A stretch of DNA of 62,000 nt, from NCBI RefSeq assembly GCF_964340395.1, contig NC_135562.1:15761296-15823295 (forward strand). The letters are read 5' to 3'. Below are positions 54,643 through 62,000 of this stretch, one piece after another (within the stretch, counting starts at the first letter, position 1; the number at the start of each line of letters is the position of its first letter). The position numbers were made by a program, and so were the translations under genes. The DNA is from Glandiceps talaboti. Taxonomy: Eukaryota; Hemichordata; Enteropneusta; Spengelidae. The notes beneath the pieces were generated by a model. That model saw only the letters and a program-made list of their open reading frames with translations, did no database searches and had not been told where the DNA came from.

Positions 54643-54860
54643 TTTCAACAAACGGCAGAGTGAATGTTTTTATTATGGCCTACAAGCTTCAGAGACATCA
54701 CGTCTGTTTGGACGGCAACACAATAAGCATTCTTCAACTGGTTAGTTTTCGCAATTTCCACTTCAGAATCTGCAACCTGTCCAGTATTCACTCTAGTGTG
54801 CACCTTTTCTATGCACCTTTTTAGTAAGTCAGTGATAACAGAATCAACGAAAAATCGGAT
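54643..54860 (-). CDS. Hypothetical terminal exon (DLLKRCIEKVHTRVNTGQVA)
   Basis: Minus-strand frame FFVDSVITDLLKRCIEKV then ADSEVEIAKTNQLKNAYCVA and a stop near 54645, with AATAAA overlapping the end. A helical peptide of unknown family, unlinked to any gene model. Confidence 0.25.
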
Positions 54861-55796
54861 AAGCACGCATCTCGATTGAATACACGTGATCTGCAAACTG
54901 ATCAGTCGCACTAGGTGATGATGATGCAGACAGAAATGCTATTGGGACATGGTGAGAACGGTGAGGGCGCACCATACAAGTAACTGTGACTACGACTATG
55001 ACTCCCGGAAGGTGCTCATTGAAAGACAATATTGAAAACAGTTTAGCGTAACAAGTCTAGCAAATATTACAATCACACCGTAGTTGGGTGAGGCGGAATA
55101 GAAAGTGTTACTGTGTACTCTTATTGTAAAGAGAGTTGGTCAAAATAGGTATATAATATTTGGTCATGGGAAATGTAATATGTAGATCAGGGCATAATTC
55201 ACAACGGTTGTAAAATTTATCTCGGAATTAGAAGTACACAATCTGGAGTGACAGATAAGAATATTACACATACACACACACGGTAATGGATCCCATGGTG
55301 ATATGCTGAATGGAGCAATGCACAAGATGGAAACAACTACCAGGTAGTGATGCAGGAGTGATATAACGCATATGTGATAATTAAAAAAAAATTAAAATTA
55401 ATATTAAAATTGCCCCAATGTTTTGATCAATGCTAATAAAGTCTTATCTAAATTTTATATGCAACGTTTAAGCCCAATCATATGATATGATCCACATATT
55501 CAGTTTCATTAAATTTGTCGACACTTTTTATTCAGGACTTTTCACTGCAACAGTAAATCAGGTATAATGAATTTCACTTTTGTTTTGAAAAAAAATTAGC
55601 TTTTATTGACGAGAGCTCTTCAGAATATAAAAGTTTATAATGTTCTTTGCCCTGAAATTGATGGTTTATTCAATGTCTCTGACAGTTTACTGGTAGAATG
55701 AATAATGTATGGCATGATAGATAATTATCACAGTGTATATGACCTCCAAACCCTATCAAATGATTAACAATGCTTGCTTTACTCTCTTCAACATGT

Positions 55797-55929
55797 ATAT
55801 CCAATGATACTCTGCGAGGTTTCGCAACAAATGTGGGGAAACATTGGGAGATTCTCCCCGAAGTTTACGGCTTCAATTAAGTGATATTGAGGATAACATA
55901 ATCCATGTTTGGAAGAATGTGCGATCAAG
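55797..55929 (+). pseudogene. Death-domain-like exon with a frameshift
   Basis: One frame reads ISNDTLRGFATNVGKHWEIL then PEVYGFN and hits a stop at 55878. A shift of frame there continues LSDIEDNIIHVWKN to an AG|GTAATT donor at about 55929. The combined pattern (L..FA.N.GKHW..L....GF..SDIEDN) matches the first three helices of a Death domain. As read, the exon is broken by one indel; a sequencing or allele error is also possible. No flanking exons of the same gene were identified with confidence. Confidence 0.45.
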
Positions 55930-56028
55930 GTAATTTATTGCATCATGCCTTTGACCTGCGAAATATGCTCGTATATCAGAAATATTTGTAATATACACGT
56001 TGCACACAAAAGCAATCACAATAGGAAA

Positions 56029-56228
56029 TTAAAATGGCATGCATTGAGTATTGGGTATTTATTTTTGTATTTTTAGTGTATAAAACATTTCTATCATGGT
56101 TTCCTACTTGTAAAATCAATGTGAAACAACATGGTCAAAGTCTGTGTTTGTAACTCAGTACATGACAAAAAGCTAAGAAGTGTGTAAAAGGTTTGTTATA
56201 CACACACCATACTATACACACTCTTTAA
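56029..56228. mobile_element. MITE copy 2 with TTAA ends
   Basis: Diverged relative of 38471-38675 along its whole length (shared internal block CTACTTG.AAAA...AATGTGAAA.AACAT); both ends keep TTAA. Confidence 0.65.
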
Positions 56229-56304
56229 ATTTTGTTTACACTGCAGGCCTAGGGCTTCGACTTTGGAAGAAAATAGGCCATGTTGCTATGATACACAACC
56301 TTAC

Positions 56305-56549
56305 AGAATGCTTTCCTGAAGACCTGCATGGATGACCTAAGGGACCAGGCCCTATCACTGTTCTGTGATGAAAACTCTCGCCAATATGGTGACGCACGCT
56401 TGCAGACACTTAACGGAAGTTCTCAGATTTGTATTAAAAAGATGGATGGTCCTTTTAAATGTAGTGTCGGAGCGAAAATAGCACACATATTTATATTCAA
56501 GAACATTACTAAAGTTATTCTACAGCCTGGAGTTTCAGCCTCCACTTAA
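56305..56549 (+). CDS. Hypothetical exon (DDLRDQALSLFCDE), low confidence
   Basis: After a CCTTACAG acceptor (~56304) the frame is open to a TAA at 56547-56549: NAFLKTCMDDLRDQALSLFC, then RQYGDARLQTLNGSSQ and MDGPFKCSVGAK. The first half looks protein-like. It is 0.4 kb downstream of the Death-domain-like exon on the same strand and could belong to the same (pseudo)gene. Family unknown. Confidence 0.27.
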
Positions 56550-57973
56550 AGTATATCATTAAGTAGAGGTGATTAAGACAGTATCACATAATCATCAAAT
56601 TCGATGTTTTCCTCTGAGTGACCTTAGAGAGGCATAAGCTGAGTTTTATACGATTTAGGGAGTAATGTTTTACTGTGCATTCAAAAATACACCTAGTATT
56701 CTACATACAATGAAGCTTACTCTAAACTCAAACCTGTCATCAAGATATAACGTATACACAAGCTGAGCACGTTTTTATGTGTGTACACACATTAATAAAT
56801 GGAAAACCCTACTATGCAATCAACTATTCAAACAGAGTCAGGAGACAATAGTAATGTCATAGAATGAATCCATTGATGTTACAATTATACTAGAATAGTT
56901 TAACCGAGGTTTTATGAGCATTTACACTCCAGTAAAAAGTTTATAAAATGCAGCTAATGTGCCACTACTACTACTGTTTTCAATATTTTGCATTTATTTC
57001 AATAAGCTTAGGTATTGCATTATATTAGCAATAATTTTGTTATTTGATTTTTTAATAGTTAAATTGAAAATATATAGCAAGGTAAAATGCCACACTCTAG
57101 ACAAGTTGTACTAGTAAAGGTATTGATATATGATTCATTTTTAGTCTAATTTAGTTTGAAGTGCACAGAAACAGTACTCAGGATTCAGCCAGTGATTCCT
57201 AGGTTTTGCAAATAAAAAATGACCATTCTAAAATCAAAAACGTTTGTCACATTATTTTCAAACTCCAATTTGACATCCCTTCTATCAAGCAATGGGCCAC
57301 TCAAACGTCAACTGTTGAGGTCAGATGTCACGTTATTATTTAGTCTCTCCTAAATTATGCCCTATTAACCAGTCTGGCAAGAGTTCATCTACCTTTTAAT
57401 TATCAGACTGGTATACTATAGACGTAATCAAATATTTCACACACTAAGCTGTCAACTGCTGACTATAAATAAATCACCAGTACGCTTTTATATTTATCTG
57501 CCTGTTAGAGTCAAAGCAGTTCAGTTGGTAGTTGGGTAACATGACGCGTTTGACCTTAACGACGACACCAGTGAGGAAGACTACAGTAGGAATGACATTT
57601 TCCTTTCTATTTTATATCTAGCAGGAGCTTACACAATTAGAATCCTTGAAACTATAAATATGTACTTCGTTAAAATTCCGTTAAAATGCATAAAGCTATT
57701 GCATATCAAATACAGTTGAACGCACAAAGTCAATACTATTCATTTTGTACGATATAATGAGTATGTCATTATAGCTAACAAAACAGTCTCAAAATGTTAA
57801 GTTGAAGCTAGTGCAGTTTTATCTATTACATAAAGTGTCTATGAAAACATGCGTTGTGTTTCGAGTATACATCCGACTTGTTTGCAAACTGACTTGAAAG
57901 GTCATATGCTATTAAGTCGGTGACACTGATATCAATCGTGGCTACATGCCATTATGACTAGGCGTCAATAAAA

Positions 57974-57994
57974 CACACACACACACACAAACAA

Positions 57995-58055
<61 letters not shown>

Positions 58056-58056
58056 G
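57974..58056. repeat. (CA)n(AAAC)n(GACA)n microsatellite
   Basis: Compound repeat. Confidence 0.93.
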
Positions 58057-59278
58057 AGAGAGAGAAACCTATAACAATCAATTTACGACACATAGTGGTT
58101 TCTGTCAAGATTTGGTAGCATCTCTTACAAAAGTAGTTATGTGCCAACACAGCGTAACTTGGCCATAGAAGGAAACTTACATAAAAGGAACAGATATAGA
58201 CAGACAATGGGACATAGTTACAGAATCAGTGCTGACGGAAAAGGTAGACATGTAGAGACATCAACAGGATAAAATATAATACAAGGACAGAACTGGGTAG
58301 ACAGCAGAATAATACACAACCATGGTGACTGACAAGTGGACAAACAGACACAGGTGAAAGGTGACGACCTACGTAATTTAGAGATGAACTCCCCTATAGA
58401 TCAAACTAGGCTTGCAGGCAACAATGACAGGTCAACCTATAGACTGTCGACAGTCGCTCGCGCCTTTTTTTCCTACGTTTTATCTAAACTTAGGTCGTCG
58501 CCGCGCTCCGATCCGACGCAACACTACTATAATCGCATACAGATATCGAGGGCCGAAGGGCCGAGAGATCGATAGCATTTACTGTAATGTTATTTCAATT
58601 ATTGTACATCTATCTGTTTAGGCGACATGTAGGTTAAATTATCCAATTAAATTATCCAATTAACCAAACGAGTACTTTCGTCTAAGAAATAAGTAAATAT
58701 GGTGTTGATTCAATTGTATGGTATATAGTGAGATATAATCATATCCGCTAACACTTGAAAGAATCTGTAATGTATTGTTGTAAAAATTCATATACAAGAT
58801 TGATTCAGCTGCCTGTGCCAATATTAGCAACATACGGAAATAAAGATCGGTGGCACAAAACAACAAAAGAATAAAATACGAGATTACTAAACGTCATTTT
58901 TGCTTATCCCCAGACATGACATGGAATGGAAAATATTAGATTAATGACATGATATGATACTTGAACCCAATGACTCTACTTAAGTCAATAGTAAATATAT
59001 ATTGCATGGCAATTGATTGCTACCTGAACAGATCGACGGTTGCATTGACATGTTAAGATTTACACGTGCAATTTATAAACATATCAGACTACTACAATGT
59101 AAACTATATAAATATTGGTTTAAATAACTAAGGACAACAATAAATTAAGATATTTACAAGGAACTAAATGATTTACAAAAAGAATAGATGTTGGTAATTA
59201 CAATATTGAGTTGTTAGATGAATCGATAAATAATAATATTGTATTAAAACGGAGAAAAGCTAAAAAAAACGTAGTACT

Positions 59279-60070
59279 GCAACTCAGTGAACTGTTTCAA
59301 GTAGACTTCACATATCCGAATAATTTTGCTGACTAACTAACTGACTGACTGACTGACTTGTTGGTTGATGGTTTGTTTGGTTGGTGAGTGAGTGGGGTTG
59401 GTTGGTTGGTTGGTTGGTTGATTGGATGGTCGGTCGGTCGGTCAATCAGTGATTAATCAATTGATCAATTGATTGGATGATTGACCGAAAACAATATCTG
59501 CTGTGAGGGTTACTCTCTATGGGTGAAACCCTCCTTAACCAGACATACGAAGTGATGCATATATACTAGCATTATATTGGTTGTCTAAATTCTCGAATGC
59601 GTTCAGTTATAATTCGTTGAATGCGTCAGAATTCCTAGAAACTCAATTCGTAGAAACTGTAAAACAGGACTAGTCTTATGGAACTTAACTAGCTCTGCTG
59701 CCCTCTTTGTTGGATAGTGCATTTTATACACAATTTCAAACTAGCGACAACAGTGAAAGTACACGTAAGTATTGTCTTATCCCTGGGAATGTTACAACCG
59801 TTCAGTAACCCTCACAGCAGATATTATTTTCGGTCAATCATCCAATCAATTGATCAATTGATTAATCACTGATCGACCGATCAACTGACCGACCAACCAT
59901 CTGTCCGTCCGACCAACCAAATAACCAACCACTGCACCCACCCACTCACTCACCCACCCACCCACCCACCCAACCAACAAGTCAGTCAGTCAGTCAGTCA
60001 GTCATCAGTCAGTCAGTCAGCTAAATTATTCGAATGTGTGAAGTCTACTCGATAATTTTCACTGAGTTGC
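59279..60070. mobile_element. Large foldback element with ~235-265 bp arms
   Basis: Arms 59279-59514 and 59804-60070 are inverted copies (GCAACTCAGTGA, AGTAGACTTCACA, CTGACTGACTGACTGA, TGATCAATTGATTGGATGAT, CTGCTGTGAGGGTTACT). They contain GACT/GGTT/CGGT tetranucleotide runs. ~290 bp spacer without a recognisable gene. Confidence 0.75.
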
Positions 60071-60206
60071 ATTACCTCGTTTTGTAGGACAAATTTCACT
60101 GAGTTGTAGCAATTTTTACTGCATTGCATTACCTTCTTTATATAGCAATTTTCACTGAGTTACATCACCTCATTTTGTAGCGATTTTCACTGAGTTACAT
60201 CATTTC
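60045..60206. repeat. Short tandem repeat of TTTTCACTGAGTT units
   Basis: Four to five units of ~40 bp with TTTTCACTGAGTT.CAT.ACCTC; it overlaps the end of the foldback element. Confidence 0.6.
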
Positions 60207-60419
60207 ATTATTTATTGCATATGCGCAGCGAACAAAGAACGTCTTCCAAGGTAATGGGTCATGAAAGACGCATTACCATTACCGAGCTAGTCGATCAGTT
60301 TCCTGATGGTACAACTGATTTAGAGCTGAAACTGGTCAAAACAATTGCCTTTAGAGGAATTCAAATTGAATTTTGAGCATAATTTTGAAAATGATAGCAA
60401 CATTCTGAGCTAACATTGC

Positions 60420-60560
60420 AGCAAAATCTACCGTCCAGTTGGGCAGGTCTTTCTAAAATCTTCCGGTCCAGCCAGAAGATTTTAATAGCTGCCGTGGGCC
60501 GCTGGCCGTGACCGACGCTAATTTCGAGCCCTGGACTGTTATTTGTGTTGATGACAGAAA
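60420..60560. repeat. Dispersed repeat with GGGCTCGAAATTAGCG motif
   Basis: Locally GC-rich on the minus strand (CCAGGGCTCGAAATTAGCG, then AAATCTTCTGGCTGGACCGG, which is partly palindromic). It resembles a common invertebrate interspersed repeat; family not identified. Confidence 0.35.
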
Positions 60561-60694
60561 GCAACGCTGTCATATCAACAAAGTTACCTACATCCAATGA
60601 ATTCCGTTTTGTGTAAAAACAAATTCAGTGTTGTTTATGGCAAAGTTACAAAAATTGACGTACGAAGCCTAATTTGAATTGTTTGTTTTCTCCC

Positions 60695-60765
60695 CATCTC
60701 TCTCAAACCTAGGCACGCTGACGTCAAACACAGAATTTAATTTGCGCAGCCTTATGTAATATTTA
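60695..60765. repeat. Dispersed ~65 bp repeat, second copy at 29595-29665
   Basis: Both read TCTCTCAA.CCTAGGCAC..., GCTGACGTCAAACA and AATTTG.GCAGCCT in the same orientation. Confidence 0.55.
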
Positions 60766-60963
60766 AGTTGTCTTGTGGTATGAATTTCTTCTTCTCTGAA
60801 CTATGTGTCCGTAATAAAGATTAATAATAATAATACCATAGTTGGTAAAATTATTTTTCTTCTAGCTGTAGGTTGTAATAGTAAACTGTCAACATTAAAT
60901 ACCACATTATATATGAAGTGCATTTATACTATTCCTTAATTAGTTCAGTAAAATAAAATGTCA

Positions 60964-61250
60964 ACCTACCATTCCAAAAAGTATGGAGCCTTTGTTCTAT
61001 GACATCATCCAATTCATTTCTTAAATAATTTAATACCTTCACTATTAGTACCAACCGATTTGATTAAACCTAAAATATATTGATTGGAGCTAGGATTTGT
61101 TTTCTGAATAATTGGTTTTAGAATAAATATCTGATCATAGTTATTTAATTCAAGAGCAAAACTAGTTCTATGTTTTACTTTATTGCCTCTATCTGTATTA
61201 TGTACATCTTTCAAATCACAAATTGATGAATTTTGTGGATCCGTATATAT
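60964..61250 (-). pseudogene. Frameshifted coding-like fragment
   Basis: Minus-strand frame ...TSFALELNNYDQIFILKPII and YILGLIKSVGTNSEG stops at 61014, but a neighbouring frame carries on as KVLNYLRNELDDVIEQRL, then HTFWN at an AATG|GTAGGT donor. This looks like one exon broken by an indel. Family not recognised. Confidence 0.3.
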
Positions 61251-61790
61251 TATAATATAGGGAAAGAAATTAAAATTATAATATAGGAAAAAAAAATAAA
61301 AATTACAAAGCCTATTAAAAATAGTATATTGGTATCTGACCAACGGTGACCTTAAGCTTTGACCAAATGTCAAGTCACGGTGACATCAAGGCACAGCTGT
61401 GCAGTGACGTCACTGCACATGATATTATTTATTATAGTTAAGTCTCTTGCGATTGTGACCTTTGGACCTTTTTAGATCATAGAGATATATGCATTCCTGC
61501 ACATTGTCATTAGAGTTAAAGTCTCTTGCGATATAGCACAATAGTATAACATATGTAATATGGTGGCTTATATGTTGACTCCTTTGAAATAAACCTCTAT
61601 GTACAGTGAGGTTCCAACACATCCTTCTGATTTTAATTCGAATTCGTTTAAATACATATCAAGAACGCATCTGATTCTGTAGGTATATGTGCTAAGTAAA
61701 TGTACAATTCCACTCAACTTCCGCAATATACGTAAATAAAACATCAAACACAGTAAGTGGTTGTGGTCAGGTAACCTTTAGATGTTGCAT

Positions 61791-62000
61791 CTACGTAATG
61801 TCCAAATACAAACTGTATAGCACGTTGAATGTTTGGCTGATTGCCACTATTGTGTCGACATATTTGGACTCCCTATGAAGTTCGATTTGTGCATTTAACA
61901 AACGTGCTAACATGCTCCAATTGCCGAGTGTCCCATGTCTTATAATACAGCCTCGGTTGAACGTATTCCATGGATGAGAACAACTTTTTTCCAGGCACAT
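61791..62000 (-). CDS. Partial open frame at the right edge
   Basis: A minus-strand frame open from the window edge to a TAG at 61791: RGCIIRHGTLGNWSMLARLL, then IELHRESKYVDTIVAISQTF. The composition is protein-like. It may be the last exon of a gene lying mostly outside the window, or transposon-derived. Confidence 0.28.
   Translation of the reverse strand: MCLEKSCSHPWNTFNRGCIIRHGTLGNWSMLARLLNAQIELHRESKYVDTIVAISQTFNVLYSLYLDIT

Larger units (their letters stand above)
49000..55780. other. Region with no confident gene
   Basis: Apart from the listed foldback, hairpin, microsatellite, promoter-like site and weak terminal-exon candidates I see no gene model. A minus-strand open frame at 52000-52182 (NAIAIISHAEYKSRHSSILP) is protein-like but isolated. 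Confidence 0.45.

Noticed and set aside
58336-58621. Plus-strand frame with a GC-rich middle (VARAFFSYVLSKLRS)
   Set aside because: No acceptor or donor, no family pattern; the GC-rich patch looks like inserted repeat sequence.

Overview
This is eukaryotic nuclear DNA, almost certainly from an invertebrate animal and probably a marine one. The genes are split into short exons (about 60-220 bp) with GT..AG borders. The sequence is AT-rich and full of CT/GA, TATG, AT and CTGT microsatellites, and it carries CR1/L2-, jockey- and Rex1-type non-LTR retrotransposon sequence plus several MITE families. I cannot fix the phylum from sequence alone. All gene models below were made by hand: I read both strands for exons with good splice sites and matching phases. 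No search or alignment program was run.

The main content is a minus-strand cluster of related genes. Gene B (about 48.7 to 33.95 kb) encodes an N-terminal PX (phosphoinositide-binding) domain over five exons. It continues through an acidic linker and two helical exons into an exon carrying a textbook RHIM core (IQVGDYNRM), then more coiled coil, a Ser/Asn/Asp-rich region and a Lys-rich tail. Gene A (about 17.9 to 10.97 kb) is a paralogue: it keeps the exon for the end of the PX domain, the acidic linker, a helical exon and a variant RHIM (FQIGDYTTM), followed by five or six coiled-coil exons. I could not find its upstream PX exons. Gene C (about 3.6 to 0.55 kb) looks like a PX-only protein of about 140 residues with a poly(A) signal just downstream of its stop. 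Gene D (about 31.4 to 27.07 kb) lies between B and A on the same strand and is an unrecognised multi-exon gene with a weak PD-(D/E)XK-like signature. RHIMs drive amyloid-like assembly in necroptosis and innate-immune signalling, and PX domains bind membrane phosphoinositides, so the inferred theme is membrane-localised signalling or cell-death scaffolds. That role is inference.

On the plus strand there is an intact 762-codon CR1/L2-like reverse transcriptase ORF inside intron 1 of gene B. A candidate coding exon (48.69-48.91 kb) lies head-to-head with gene B's first exon, and a frameshifted Death-domain-like exon sits at 55.8 kb. The right-hand 13 kb has no confident gene, only a few weak exon candidates, MITEs, foldback elements and a possible NRF1-type promoter element. 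The rest is introns, minisatellites (a ~1.7 kb array at 21.6-23.35 kb), microsatellites and dispersed repeats.
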